This document shows, in pieces, positions 45,707-55,637 of a stretch of DNA of 64,000 nucleotides. A program made the position numbers and the translations under genes. The stretch lies in NCBI RefSeq assembly GCF_019510245.1, contig NZ_JAEKKT010000164.1:1-64000 (forward strand), given 5' to 3'. The number at the start of each line of letters is the position of its first letter. Position 1 is the stretch's first letter. The DNA is from Streptomyces sp. GTDB lineage: Bacteria; Actinomycetota; Actinomycetes; Streptomycetales; Streptomycetaceae. The notes beneath the pieces are model-generated. The model was not told where the DNA came from and made no database searches. It worked only from the letters and a program-made list of their open reading frames with translations.

Positions 45707-47146
45707 CTACGCCGTGACCTCCGAGCGGTCGCCGCCCCACAGCGTGTGGAACGCCCCCTCCCGGTCCACCCTCCGGTACGTGTGCGCCCCGAAGAAGTCC
45801 CGCTGCCCCTGCGTGAGCGCCGCAGGCAACCGCTCCGCCCGCAGCGCGTCGTAGTACGCCAGCGCCGCCGAGAAGCCGGGCACGGCGACCCCCTCCCGCG
45901 TCGCCGCGATGATCACCTCGCGCCAGTCGTCCTGCGCCTGCGCGATCTCCCGCGCGAACGTCTCGTCCGACAGCAGGCTCGGCAGATCCGCCCGCGCGTC
46001 GTACGCCGCCCGGATCCGGTCCAGGAAGGCCGCCCGGATGATGCAGCCGCCCCGCCAGATCGAGGACACCGCCCCGAGGTCGATGTCCCAGCCGTACTCG
46101 TCGCTGCCCGCCTGGATCTCGTGGAAGCCCTGCGTGTACGACACGATCTTCGACGCGTACAGCGCCTGCTCCACCCGGTCCGCGAACGCCGCCGCCTCCG
46201 CCTCGGACAGCGCCTTCGGCTTCGGGCCGGCCAGGCCCCGGGACGCGGCCCGCAGATCGGCGTGCCCGGACAGCGAGCGCGCGAAGACCGCCTCGGCGAT
46301 CCCCGACACCGGCACGCCCAGGTCGAGCGCGATCTGAACCGTCCAGCGGCCGGTGCCCTTCTGCTCCGCCTGGTCCACCACCACGTCCACGAACGGCTTG
46401 CCGGTCGCGGCGTCCACGTGCGCCAGCACCTCCGCCGTGATCTCGATCAGGTAGGAGTCGAGCCGGCCCGTGTTCCAGGTGCGGAAGATGTCCGCGATCT
46501 GCGCGGGGGAGTACCCGGCGACGTCGCGCAGCAGCTGGTACGCCTCGCCGATCAGCTGCATGTCGGCGTACTCGATGCCGTTGTGGACCATCTTCACGAA
46601 GTGCCCGGCACCGTCGGGGCCGATGTGCGTCACGCACGGCGCGTCGTCGGCCGCCTTCGCCGAGATCTTCTCCAGCATCGGGCCCAGCGAGTCGTACGAC
46701 TCCCTCGGCCCGCCCGGCATGATGCTCGGCCCGTGCAGCGCGCCCTCCTCACCGCCGGACACGCCCATGCCCACGAAGTGGATGCCCTGCTCGCGCAGCG
46801 CCCGCTCGCGGCGCCGGGTGTCCGCGAAGTGCGCGTTGCCGCCGTCGATGATCATGTCGCCGGGCTCCAGGAGCGGTGCGAACTCCTCGATCACCGCGTC
46901 CGTCGGACCGCCCGCCTTGACCATGATGACCAGCCGGCGCGGCCGCTCCAGCGCCGCCACGAACTCCTTGGCGGTCTCGGCCGCGATGAAGTCGCCCTCG
47001 TCCCCGAAGTTCTCCACCAGCTCGTGTGTCTTCGACACCGTGCGGTTGTGCAACGCCACCGTGTAGCCGTTGCGCGCGAAGTTCCGGGCGAGGTTGCGGC
47101 CCATGACCGCGAGACCCGTGACGCCGATCTGCGCCGAAGTGCTCAT
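45707..47146 (-). CDS. gnd: 6-phosphogluconate dehydrogenase, decarboxylating
   Basis: A 479-residue enzyme of the oxidative pentose-phosphate pathway: 6-phosphogluconate + NADP to ribulose 5-phosphate + CO2 + NADPH. The nucleotide fold IGVTGLAVMGRNLARNFARN with NRTVSKT (NADP type), the active site GAGHFVKMVHNGIEYADMQL with catalytic Lys, SGGEEGALHGPSIMPGG and the C-terminal RDFFGAHTYRRVDREGAFH are all present. Length is standard. GAGGAG precedes the ATG. No other pathway gene adjoins it. Confidence 0.96.
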   Translation of the reverse strand: MSTSAQIGVTGLAVMGRNLARNFARNGYTVALHNRTVSKTHELVENFGDEGDFIAAETAKEFVAALERPRRLVIMVKAGGPTDAVIEEFAPLLEPGDMIIDGGNAHFADTRRRERALREQGIHFVGMGVSGGEEGALHGPSIMPGGPRESYDSLGPMLEKISAKAADDAPCVTHIGPDGAGHFVKMVHNGIEYADMQLIGEAYQLLRDVAGYSPAQIADIFRTWNTGRLDSYLIEITAEVLAHVDAATGKPFVDVVVDQAEQKGTGRWTVQIALDLGVPVSGIAEAVFARSLSGHADLRAASRGLAGPKPKALSEAEAAAFADRVEQALYASKIVSYTQGFHEIQAGSDEYGWDIDLGAVSSIWRGGCIIRAAFLDRIRAAYDARADLPSLLSDETFAREIAQAQDDWREVIIAATREGVAVPGFSAALAYYDALRAERLPAALTQGQRDFFGAHTYRRVDREGAFHTLWGGDRSEVTA

Positions 47147-47499
47147 ACCGCCTGCTCCTCAAGAATCAAGTCGATCCCGTAGAACGTGCAAGGGATGCTG
47201 CCGCCGCTCATGCCCGCCAGTATTGCCCAAAGGCCATCCTGACCCGCCGTTCGACCGGCCGCACTTGCAGATACGGACCGCACGGCCCCGACGGCTCAGT
47301 AATCTCGCGAAACGGCTTCCGGCAGTCCCGTTGGGCCCTCGCGGCTGATGGCGCGTCAACGCCTTTCACCCTCGCACCGGTTCGGGCGGGACGGCCGAGC
47401 CCCTGGGGACAAGAGGCGGCTGATTGCCGTCTTGTCATGGCCTGTTCGGGACGCTTACTTTTGGCCTTCCTGACGCGCGTGGCGAGGGGGGCTTCGGAC
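47147..47499. other. Region between gnd and the wall-hydrolase gene
   Basis: A 353-bp divergent spacer with no gene. Rpf-type genes in Streptomyces are often preceded by a c-di-AMP (ydaO) riboswitch; I looked for its conserved GGGGAACC and GGGGUGAAU elements and did not find them, so if one existed here it is lost. Confidence 0.4.
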
Positions 47500-48500
47500 A
47501 TGGCCGATCACGGACGGCACCGGAGGCCTACGGGGGCACGCGGTACGCGCCGCGCGCCGATCTCGCCACCAAGGACCAGCAGATAGCGGTGGCGGAGAAG
47601 GTCCTGGCCGGCCAGGGGCCGGGTGCCTGGCCGGTCTGCTCGGCGCGGGCGGGGCTCACCCGCGGCGGCGACACCCCCGGCGTGCACACCGAGAGCGCCG
47701 CCACCCACCCCGCGGCGCACCACGCCGAGAAGAGTTCGGCCAAGAGCGCCGCGAAGAGTTCCGTACGGGACGTACAACCGCAGACCACGCCGCAGTCCCG
47801 GGCCGGCAAGGCCGAGATGTACACGGTGGTGCACGGCGACACGCTCTCCGGGATCGCCGAGGAACACGACGTGGCCGGGGGCTGGCATCGGCTGTACGCG
47901 GCCAACCGCGCGACGGTCGGCTCCGACCCCGACCTGATCCTGCCGGGCCAGCGGCTGAGCCTCACGGGCCGGGCGGCCGGCACCGCAGCGGCGGCGAAGA
48001 AGCCCGCCTCCAAGACCACGGCCCACCCGAAGGCCGAGACCGGGACCAAGAGCAGGACCAAGGCCGAGAAGACGAAGGCCGCCACCCACACGGGCCACAC
48101 CCTCGTCGCACCGGTCGACGCCCCGATCGGCACCGGCTACCACGTGTCCGGCTCGCACTGGTCGAAGGGCTACCACACGGGCGTCGACTTCCTCGCGCCG
48201 ACCGGCACCTCCGTGAAGGCGGTCGAGGCCGGGCAGGTCGTCACGGCGGGCTGGGGCGGCTCCTACGGTTACCAGGTGGTGATCCGGCACGCCGACGGCC
48301 GCTACACGCAGTACGGCCATCTCTCGGCGATCTCCGTGCGGGCCGGGCAGAGCGTGTCCACGGGCCAGCGGATCGGCCGCTCGGGCTCCACCGGAAACGC
48401 CACGGGCCCGCATCTGCACTTCGAGGTGCGGACGGGGCCCGGTTTCGGCACGGACATCGACCCGGTCGCCTATCTCCGGGCCGGCGGCGTCAGGATCTGA
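47500..48500 (+). pseudogene. Rpf/LysM/M23 peptidoglycan hydrolase with 5' deletion
   Basis: ATG 47500 after GCGAGGGGGG starts MADHGRHRRP, the usual beginning of a secreted Rpf-LysM protein. Within ten codons the sequence jumps to the second half of the Rpf transglycosylase domain in another frame: EAYGGTRYAPRADLATKDQQ, VAEKVLAGQGPGAWPVCS. A LysM domain (YTVVHGDTLSGIAEEHD) and an M23 peptidase with GYHTGVDFLAPTG, YTQYGHL and GPHLHFEVRTGPG follow intact to 48500. The signal peptide and catalytic half of Rpf are gone, so the protein could not be exported. Confidence 0.8.
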
Positions 48501-49623
48501 TCCACATACCGCGCCGGTCGAGGAACGGGCCGTGCAGGTACTCGGCGGCGGGCAGCAGCACATCGGCCACGTCCGGGACCATGTCCGGCGCCGCCGGACC
48601 CGACCGCTGCTGCGGCATCTCGACCAGTGCGGCGGCCTCCGCCGGCCCGGCCACCTCCGCCCGCGCCGCACCGGCACGCTCCGCGCCGGCCTGCGCCAGA
48701 CCGGCCTCGGCCAGTTCCACCAGCGCCTCCACCAGCGGCTCGGGGGACGCCTCCACCACGGCGGGCTCCGGCACCGGCAGCGCCGGATGCGGGGTCCGCT
48801 CGATGCGCTCGGTCGTCAGCAGGATCAGGCCGCCCGCCGCCACCGCACCGCAGCCCAGCGCCAGCAGCGTGCCCGTGGCGCCGTAGCGGAACGTCTCGCC
48901 GAACATCGTGATGCCGACCGCGGCGGCCAGCACCGGGTTGACCACGGTCAGCGTGGCCAGGGGCGCCGCGAGGCCGCCGCCGCGGTAGGCGGCCTGGGAG
49001 ATCAGGACGCCCGCGACGGCGTAGGCGCCGATCACTGACAGCCAGAGCAGGTCGGCCGTGGCGATCCCGCCGTCCCAGTCGATCGCCACGACCTTGGTGA
49101 ACACCGAGGACATGCCGAAGGCTATGCCGGACGCGGTGGCGAGCAGCACGCTGCGCACCGCCGGGTGCCGGTGCGCGGCCCGGCCCGCGATCATCAGCGC
49201 GACGACCGCCCCGCCGGTGACCAGCGCGACCCCGATCCGCCCGGCGGAGTCCAGGGAGTGCGAGTCGGAGGAGCCGACCAGGGAGAGCAGACCGGCCAGA
49301 CCGACGGTCGCCATGATCGCGCCCCGCCAGGCGGTCGCCCCGGCCCTGCGGCCGACGAAGAGGGCCGCCATGGGCAGCGCGAAGACGATGGTGAGCGCGC
49401 CCAGCGGCTGGACCAGGCTCAGCGGGCCGTAGGCGAGTGCCACCACGTGCAGCAGACCGCCGAGGCCGTTGAGCGCCATCGCCCCCCACCAGCTCGGGCG
49501 GCGCAGCGGCGCGTACTGCTCGTCGGGGGAGGAGACCGCCACCTGTTCCTGCACGATCGCCCCGCCGGCGTAGGCGACGGCGGAGACGAAGGAAAGCAAC
49601 ACGGACAGCGCGAGGGCGCTCAT
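48490..49623 (-). CDS. DMT-superfamily (EamA-like) transporter with Ala/Glu-rich tail
   Basis: A 377-residue protein with about nine or ten helices in the first 285 residues (ALSVLLSFVSAVAYAGGAIV, GGLLHVVALAYGPLSLVQPL, VLISQAAYRGGGLAAPLATL), the plan of DMT/EamA metabolite exporters. The last 90 residues are Ala/Glu-rich and cytoplasmic, unusual for the family. GAGGAG precedes ATG 49623. Its end overlaps the end of the wall-hydrolase gene by 11 bp on the opposite strand. Substrate unknown. Confidence 0.83.
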   Translation of the reverse strand: MSALALSVLLSFVSAVAYAGGAIVQEQVAVSSPDEQYAPLRRPSWWGAMALNGLGGLLHVVALAYGPLSLVQPLGALTIVFALPMAALFVGRRAGATAWRGAIMATVGLAGLLSLVGSSDSHSLDSAGRIGVALVTGGAVVALMIAGRAAHRHPAVRSVLLATASGIAFGMSSVFTKVVAIDWDGGIATADLLWLSVIGAYAVAGVLISQAAYRGGGLAAPLATLTVVNPVLAAAVGITMFGETFRYGATGTLLALGCGAVAAGGLILLTTERIERTPHPALPVPEPAVVEASPEPLVEALVELAEAGLAQAGAERAGAARAEVAGPAEAAALVEMPQQRSGPAAPDMVPDVADVLLPAAEYLHGPFLDRRGMWIRS

Positions 49624-49852
49624 GCTCGGCTCCTCTGCGCCAGCCGGGGCCGGTTGGCCCCGCGCGGTGATCGGTCGGCTTCCATGAGCAACACTCTGCC
49701 CGTCCGCGTGCTTCCCGTCGTCGTACCTGAGCACCTAATGGGTCCTACTACCGATGGAGTACGGCGGGATCCTGATCATCCCCAGGGTGGGGGCCGCCGG
49801 GTGGAGGCGGTGCGCGCCCGGGATTCCGGGCGGCCTGGTACTACTGCTGTTC

Positions 49853-50653
49853 GTGGACCTGTTCGAGGACCTGGACCCCCAACTCGCCGCGCTCCGCCCG
49901 CTCGGCGGCTTCTTCGTCCTGCGCACGGTCCGGCCTGCGGTAGGAGACTGCGGCCCGGCGCGGACCGACCGATCGACGACCTTGGTAAAGGCCTATGAAA
50001 AACTCACGTCGGATGTTTACCGTGATGTGCTGACTTTCCGTGTCGACACCGTTTCGCGGCGTCTGGGCACCGCGGAGCCCCGGGTCGCCGCCTCCATCGC
50101 CCACCAGGCGCTGGCCGCCCGGCTCTGGTCGGTCGCCCTCGGCTGCGCCGTCCGCTACGGCCGTCTCCCCGACCTGGGCCCCGGTCTGCTCCACTGGGAT
50201 CCCGGGGCCACCGCCCCCGACGACCTCTGGCTCACCGAGGTGCGCGCGCTGCCGGACGCCACCGCCCCGGCCGGCCCCGTGACCCTCGCCGAGGCCGTCG
50301 TACGAGTCGTCGGGCACGGCCATCTCGAACCCCTGGGGGCGGCCCTGCGGGACCGGTACGGTCTCGCCGCCGGCCTGCTGCGGGGCAACGCCGGCTCCGC
50401 GCTGGCAGGCGCCGTACGGGAGCTGGACCGCTGGGCACGTGCGAACAACTGTGCCGATGCGGCCGCCCGGACCCGCGCCCTCGCCGACGCCCTCTTCGCG
50501 CACCCCCTGCTGAGCACCACCGGCACCCGTACCGGCCTGGCCTTCCGGCGGCGCAGCTGCTGCCTCTACTACCGGGTACCGGGCGGCGGGGTCTGCGGTG
50601 ACTGTTGTTTCACACAACCACCGCGCTCTTCCCCGCGCGCCGCATCTGGGTGA
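49853..50653 (+). CDS. FhuF-like 2Fe-2S protein
   Basis: A 266-residue protein whose end, RRSCCLYYRVPGGGVCGDCC, is the four-cysteine 2Fe-2S motif (CC-x10-CxxC type) of FhuF-like ferric-siderophore reductases. Before it come VAASIAHQALAARLWSVALG and LDRWARANNCADAAART, usual for actinobacterial members. I prefer GTG 49853 (VDLFEDLDPQLAALRPLGG) to the ATG at 49754, since the extra N-terminus looks non-coding; neither has a good ribosome site. It probably releases iron from siderophores; no uptake gene adjoins. Confidence 0.8.
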   Translation: MDLFEDLDPQLAALRPLGGFFVLRTVRPAVGDCGPARTDRSTTLVKAYEKLTSDVYRDVLTFRVDTVSRRLGTAEPRVAASIAHQALAARLWSVALGCAVRYGRLPDLGPGLLHWDPGATAPDDLWLTEVRALPDATAPAGPVTLAEAVVRVVGHGHLEPLGAALRDRYGLAAGLLRGNAGSALAGAVRELDRWARANNCADAAARTRALADALFAHPLLSTTGTRTGLAFRRRSCCLYYRVPGGGVCGDCCFTQPPRSSPRAASG

Positions 50654-50691
50654 CCATGGAACAACCGGCCGTGGAGAGCGAGGGGTTGCGG

Positions 50692-51843
50692 GTGCGAGTC
50701 GGACTGCTGACCCGGGAGTACCCCCCGGACGTCTACGGCGGCGCGGGTGTTCACGTGGAGTTCCTCGCCAGGGAGTTGCGTCCCCTGGTCGACCTGGAGG
50801 TGCACTGCTGGGGCGAGGGCCGCGGGGTCGGCGTCGTCCGGCACCGCCCCTGGACCGCCCTGGACACCGCCAACGACGCGCTGCGCACCTTCTCCGTGGA
50901 CCTCGCCATGGCCGCGGGCCTGGAAGGCCGTGAGCTCGTGCACTCCCACACCTGGTACGCCAACCTGGCCGGCCACGTGGCCAAGATGCTGTACGGCGTC
51001 CCGCACGTGGTGACCGCCCACTCGCTGGAGCCGCTGCGGCCCTGGAAGGCAGAGCAACTCGGCGGCGGCTACGCCCTGTCGAGCTGGGCCGAGCGCAGTG
51101 CGGTCGAGGCCGCCGACGGCGTGATCGCGGTGTCCGGGGCGATGCGCACGGACATCCTCGACTGCTATCCCGCCCTGGACCCGGCGAAGGTCCACGTCGT
51201 GCACAACGGCATCGACACCACCCTCTACCGCCCGGACCGCGCGACCGACGTCCTGGCCCGGATCGGCATCGACCCGGCCCGCCCGTACGTCCTGTTCGTC
51301 GGTCGTATCACCCGCCAGAAGGGCGTGCCCCATCTGCTGCGCGCGGTGCGGGACATCGACCCGGCGGCGCAGGTCGTACTGTGCGCGGGAGCGCCCGACA
51401 CGCCGGAGATCGACCGGGAGTTCCGCGAACTGTTCGCGGAGCTGAGCCGGGTCCGCGAGGGCGTGCACTGGATCCCGCAGATGCTGCCGCGCGCCGACGT
51501 CATCCAACTCCTCACCCACGCGGCCGTGTTCGCCTGCCCGTCGGTCTACGAGCCGCTCGGCATCGTCAACCTGGAGGCGATGGCCTGCGGGACCCCCGTG
51601 GTGGCGTCCCGGGTCGGCGGGATCCCCGAGGTCGTCGAGGACGGCAAGACCGGCCTGCTGGTCGACCTGGACGACGACTTCGAGGACGGCCTGGCGCGGG
51701 CCCTGGACGCCGTCGTCGGCGACCGGGAGACGGCCCGCCGGATGGGCGAGGCCGGACGGGAGCGCGCCGTGGGGGAGTTCGGCTGGGACGCGGTGGCCCG
51801 GCGCACGGTCCGGCTCTACGACGAGATCCTCAAGCAGGTGTAA
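50692..51843 (+). CDS. glgA: Glycogen synthase/maltosyltransferase-type GT4 enzyme
   Basis: A 383-residue GT4 glycosyltransferase. VRVGLLTREYPPDVYGGAGV is the N-terminal ADP-glucose-binding strand, VVHNGIDTTLYRP and FVGRITRQKG mark the domain hinge, and PSVYEPLGIVNLEAMACGTP is the GT4 donor Glu-x7-Glu motif. GTG 50692 with GAGGGG 7 bp before gives the usual start. In actinobacteria this protein (GlgA/GlgM) uses ADP-glucose to extend glucan or make maltose 1-phosphate. glgC lies next on the same strand, forming the pathway's donor-acceptor pair. Confidence 0.9.
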   Translation: MRVGLLTREYPPDVYGGAGVHVEFLARELRPLVDLEVHCWGEGRGVGVVRHRPWTALDTANDALRTFSVDLAMAAGLEGRELVHSHTWYANLAGHVAKMLYGVPHVVTAHSLEPLRPWKAEQLGGGYALSSWAERSAVEAADGVIAVSGAMRTDILDCYPALDPAKVHVVHNGIDTTLYRPDRATDVLARIGIDPARPYVLFVGRITRQKGVPHLLRAVRDIDPAAQVVLCAGAPDTPEIDREFRELFAELSRVREGVHWIPQMLPRADVIQLLTHAAVFACPSVYEPLGIVNLEAMACGTPVVASRVGGIPEVVEDGKTGLLVDLDDDFEDGLARALDAVVGDRETARRMGEAGRERAVGEFGWDAVARRTVRLYDEILKQV

Positions 51844-51947
51844 CGACAGGCGTAACGAACAGGCTGCCTGTTCGACGCGATCCCGGGGCAGGCTTAGCGG
51901 ATGTGCTCCCAGGGCAGGCATGGAGCACCAGGGTGAGGGGAGCGACC

Positions 51948-53168
51948 ATGCGTCGTGGTGGGCCTTCGGTACTCGGGATCGTGCTGGCCGGCGGGGAGGG
52001 CAAGCGCCTGATGCCGCTGACCGCCGACCGGGCGAAACCGGCTGTCACCTTCGGCGGTACCTACCGCCTGGTCGACTTCGTGCTGTCCAACCTCGTCAAC
52101 GCGGACGTGCTGCGCATCTGCGTGCTGACCCAGTACAAGTCGCACTCGCTGGACCGGCACATCACCACCACCTGGCGGATGTCCAGCCTGCTCGGCAACT
52201 ACGTCACCCCGGTCCCCGCGCAGCAGCGGCTCGGCCCGCGCTGGTACCTGGGCAGCGCCGACGCCCTCCTGCAGTCCCTCAACCTGGTCCACGACGAACA
52301 GCCCGACTACGTCGCGGTGTTCGGCGCCGACCACGTCTACCGCATGGACCCCCGGCAGATGCTCCAGCAGCACGTCGAGGGCGGCGCCGGGGTCACGGTC
52401 GCGGGCATCCGCATCCCGCGCGCGGAGTCCTCGGCGTTCGGGGTGATCACCCCGGGCTCGGACGGCCAGACGATAGAGACCTTCCTGGAGAAGCCCGCGG
52501 ACCCGCCGGGTCTGCCGGACGCCCCGGACTGCGTCTTCGCCTCCATGGGCAACTACATCTTCACCACCAAGGCCCTGGTGGAGGCCCTGCACCGGGACGC
52601 CGAGGACGACGACTCGGTGCACGACATGGGCGGCTCGATCCTGCCCCAGCTCACCGCCCGCGGCGAGGCCCAGCTCTACGACTTCGCCGCCAACCACGTC
52701 CCCGGCGAGACCAGCCGCGACCGCGGCTACTGGCGGGACGTCGGCACCCTCGACGCGTACTACGACGCCCACATGGACCTGATCGCCGAGCGGCCCGCCT
52801 TCAACCTCTTCAACCGCAGCTGGCCCATCTACACCCACTCGTACCAGCTCTCCCCGGCCCGTTTCAACGCCGGCGGCATGGCAAGCGAGTCCATCATCAG
52901 CGCGGGCTGCCTGATCCGGGGCCAGGTCACCCGGTCCGTGCTGTCGCCGGGCGTGCGGGTCGACCCGGGCGCGGTGGTCCAGGGGTCGGTGCTGCACGAC
53001 AACGTCGTCGTGGGGCGGGGCGCGGTGGTGCGCGGCGCGGTCCTGGACAAGAACGTCGAGGTCCCGCCGGGCGCGACGATAGGCGTCAACCCGGACCGGG
53101 ACGCCGAGCTGTACACCGTCTCCAAGGGCGGGGTCATCGCCCTCGGGAAGGGACAGATCGTCTCGTAG
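51948..53168 (+). CDS. glgC: Glucose-1-phosphate adenylyltransferase
   Basis: A 406-residue enzyme making ADP-glucose from glucose 1-phosphate and ATP. GIVLAGGEGKRLMPLTADRA is the nucleotidyl-transfer loop, FGADHVYRMDPRQML the metal-binding Asp region, and YWRDVGTLDAYYDAHMDLI the sugar-phosphate site; a left-handed beta helix forms the last third (hexapeptide-like SVLSPGVRVDPGAVVQG). GAGGGGAG precedes ATG 51948. It supplies the GlgA enzyme encoded 104 bp upstream. Confidence 0.96.
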   Translation: MRRGGPSVLGIVLAGGEGKRLMPLTADRAKPAVTFGGTYRLVDFVLSNLVNADVLRICVLTQYKSHSLDRHITTTWRMSSLLGNYVTPVPAQQRLGPRWYLGSADALLQSLNLVHDEQPDYVAVFGADHVYRMDPRQMLQQHVEGGAGVTVAGIRIPRAESSAFGVITPGSDGQTIETFLEKPADPPGLPDAPDCVFASMGNYIFTTKALVEALHRDAEDDDSVHDMGGSILPQLTARGEAQLYDFAANHVPGETSRDRGYWRDVGTLDAYYDAHMDLIAERPAFNLFNRSWPIYTHSYQLSPARFNAGGMASESIISAGCLIRGQVTRSVLSPGVRVDPGAVVQGSVLHDNVVVGRGAVVRGAVLDKNVEVPPGATIGVNPDRDAELYTVSKGGVIALGKGQIVS

Positions 53169-53299
53169 CCCTCGTGCGCACGCCAACTCGCGCGCGACGC
53201 GCTGTGAGTGAATAACCCTCATTTGCCGGACTTTGGGGCCCTCTCCCCTCACGATGCAGACAGCGATGTCGAACTGTCGAACTTCGGAGGTCGTCCGAC

Positions 53300-55621
53300 A
53301 TGAGAGGGACCCGGTGCACACGGCTGTGCCTCGCCGCCGTGCTGACAGCGTCCGCGCTGCTCGCCGCCCCCGCCGCGGGGGCCGCCGAACCGGCCGGCGG
53401 CCGCCTCGCCGACCTGGTGAACCCCTTCATCGGCAGCCAGGACGAGGGCAACACGTTCCCCGGCGCGGCCGTGCCCTTCGGCATGGTGCAGCTTTCTCCG
53501 GACACCGGGCACAGCACCGGCTACGACTACTCCCAGCACCGGATCCGCGGCTTCTCCCTGGTCCACCTCTCGGGTGTCGGCTGCGCCATCGGCGGTGACC
53601 TGCCCGTGCTGCCCACCACCGGGGACGTCACGCAGACGGACTACGCCGAGTACGCCGCCGGGTTCGACCACGCCCACGAGGCGGCCGTCCCCGGCTACTA
53701 CCGCGTCGGCCTCGACTCGGGCGTGACGGCCGAGCTGACCGCGACCGCCCGCACCGGCGTCCAGCGCTACACCTTCCCGGCCACCGGCAAGGCCAACGTC
53801 CTGCTCAACGCCCACCAGGCGCTGCACAAGCCGGTCAGCAGCGACGTCGAGATCCTCGACGACCACACCGTCCGGACCAGGATCACCGGCCACGGCTTCT
53901 GCCGCGAGACCGCCCCGTACACCGTCTACACGGTCACCCGCTTCAGCCGCCCCTTCACCGCGTACGGCACCTGGAACGGCACCGCGGTCACCCCCGGCTC
54001 GCGCGCCGGAGCCGACGGCGCCTACGTCCGCTTCGACACCACCCGGGACCGTACGGTCGAGGCGACCACCGCTCTCTCGTACGTCGACGCGCACGGCGCC
54101 GAGGCCAATCTGCGCGCCGAGGGCGGCCGTTCGTTCGACGCGGTACGGCGGCAGGCCCGGGACGCCTGGGAGCGGCGGCTCACCGGCATCCGTGTCCAGG
54201 GCGGCACCCCGACCCTGCGCCGTACCTTCTACTCGTCCCTGTACCGCACCTTCCTCGCGCCCAACGTCGGCGAGGACGCCGACGGCCGCTACACCGGCTG
54301 GGACCGCCGGATCCACCGCGCCGAGGGGTTCACCTACTACCAGAACTGGTCGCTCTGGGACACCTACCGCACCCAGGCGCAGGCACTCGCCCTGCTCGCC
54401 CCGCGCGAGGCCCGCGACATGGCCCTGTCGGTGCTGAAGATCGACGAGGAGGGCGGCTGGCTGCCCAAGTGGGGCTACGGCACGGTCGAGACGAACATCA
54501 TGACCGGCGACCCGGTCACCCCCTTCCTGACCACCGCCTACCAGCTGGGCCTGCTCAAGGGGCACGAGGAGCGCGCCTACCGGGCGCTGAAGAAGAACGC
54601 CGACGGCGTGCCGCCGGCAGCCAACGCCGGGGTCGGCCGGGAGGCCAACGCCGAGTACCTCGCCGACGGCTTCGCGCCGTACCTCAAGGGCCGCCCGCAC
54701 ACCAAGGTGGGCGACTCCGACTACGACCACGGCGCCTCCGTCACCCTGGAGTACGCGCTGTCCGACGCGATGCTCGCGCAGCTGGCCCGGGATCTCGGCC
54801 ATGTCGAGGACGCGGCCCGCTACGCCACCCGGGCGCAGAACTACCGCAACGTCTTCGACCCCTCCACCGGCTTCTTCCGCGCCCGCGACGGCTCCGGCCT
54901 CTTCACCGGCGATCCCGACCCGGCCCGCGGCATCGGCTTCCACGAGGGCACCGCCTGGCAGTACCAGTGGCTCGTCCCGCAGGACCTGCCCGGCGTGATC
55001 TCCCTGATCGGCGGCGAGCGCGCCGCCAACGCCCGCCTCGACTCGTTCTTCGCCTACGGCAAACTGCTCGCCGACCCGGAGAAGACCGCGCGCGAGGTGT
55101 GGGTGCACGGCAACGCGTACGCCTACTACAACGCGGCCGTCTACAACCCCATGAACGAGCCCGACCTGATCGCCCCGTACACCTACCTCTCCACCGGCCA
55201 GCCCTGGAAGACCACCGACGTGGTGCACGCGGCGCTGACCCTGTTCACCGACGGCCCGACCGGGATGACCGGCAACGACGACCTCGGGACCATGTCCGCC
55301 TGGAACGTCCTGTCGTCCCTCGGCCTCTTCCCGGTACAGCCCGGCTACGGCACCTGGGGCCTGTCCACGCCCGTGTTCGACCGGGCCGACGTCCGCCTCG
55401 ACCGGCGCTTCTGGCCGAGCGGCGGGTTCACGGTGACCGCACCGGGGACCTCCCCCGACCACCGGTACATCCAGCGGGCCCGCACCGACGGCACCGACTA
55501 CGGCCGCACCTATCTGACGACCGGTGCGCTGCGCTCCCTGCGGTCGCTGGCGTTCACGGTCGGCCCGCGCCCGTCGGAGTGGGGTACGTCACCCGAGGCG
55601 GGACCACCGGCGCTGAAATGA
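53300..55621 (+). CDS. Secreted GH92 alpha-mannosidase
   Basis: A 773-residue protein. Residues 1-28 are a signal peptide (Arg-rich start, CLAAVLTASALLAAP, then AGAAEP). The mature part is a GH92 enzyme: LVNPFIGSQDEGNTFPGAAV, GFSLVHLSGVGC, EGFTYYQNWSLWDTYRTQ, WLPKWGYGTVETNIMTGDP, and GNDDLGTMSAWNVLSSLGLF with the catalytic and calcium-binding acids. GH92 enzymes are calcium-dependent exo-alpha-mannosidases acting on alpha-1,2 and related links. GGAGGTCG precedes the ATG. A strong hairpin follows. Confidence 0.93.
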   Translation: MRGTRCTRLCLAAVLTASALLAAPAAGAAEPAGGRLADLVNPFIGSQDEGNTFPGAAVPFGMVQLSPDTGHSTGYDYSQHRIRGFSLVHLSGVGCAIGGDLPVLPTTGDVTQTDYAEYAAGFDHAHEAAVPGYYRVGLDSGVTAELTATARTGVQRYTFPATGKANVLLNAHQALHKPVSSDVEILDDHTVRTRITGHGFCRETAPYTVYTVTRFSRPFTAYGTWNGTAVTPGSRAGADGAYVRFDTTRDRTVEATTALSYVDAHGAEANLRAEGGRSFDAVRRQARDAWERRLTGIRVQGGTPTLRRTFYSSLYRTFLAPNVGEDADGRYTGWDRRIHRAEGFTYYQNWSLWDTYRTQAQALALLAPREARDMALSVLKIDEEGGWLPKWGYGTVETNIMTGDPVTPFLTTAYQLGLLKGHEERAYRALKKNADGVPPAANAGVGREANAEYLADGFAPYLKGRPHTKVGDSDYDHGASVTLEYALSDAMLAQLARDLGHVEDAARYATRAQNYRNVFDPSTGFFRARDGSGLFTGDPDPARGIGFHEGTAWQYQWLVPQDLPGVISLIGGERAANARLDSFFAYGKLLADPEKTAREVWVHGNAYAYYNAAVYNPMNEPDLIAPYTYLSTGQPWKTTDVVHAALTLFTDGPTGMTGNDDLGTMSAWNVLSSLGLFPVQPGYGTWGLSTPVFDRADVRLDRRFWPSGGFTVTAPGTSPDHRYIQRARTDGTDYGRTYLTTGALRSLRSLAFTVGPRPSEWGTSPEAGPPALK

Positions 55622-55637
55622 CCTCAGGTGCCGCAGG

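Noticed and set aside
47161..47499. Possible ydaO/c-di-AMP riboswitch before the Rpf-type gene
   Set aside because: Expected from the gene family, but the conserved core segments are not present in the sequence.
53249..55462. 737-codon minus-strand frame opposite the GH92 gene
   Set aside because: Val/Gly/Arg-rich mirror of the mannosidase codon pattern with no family motif; the plus-strand gene has signal peptide, ribosome site and motifs.
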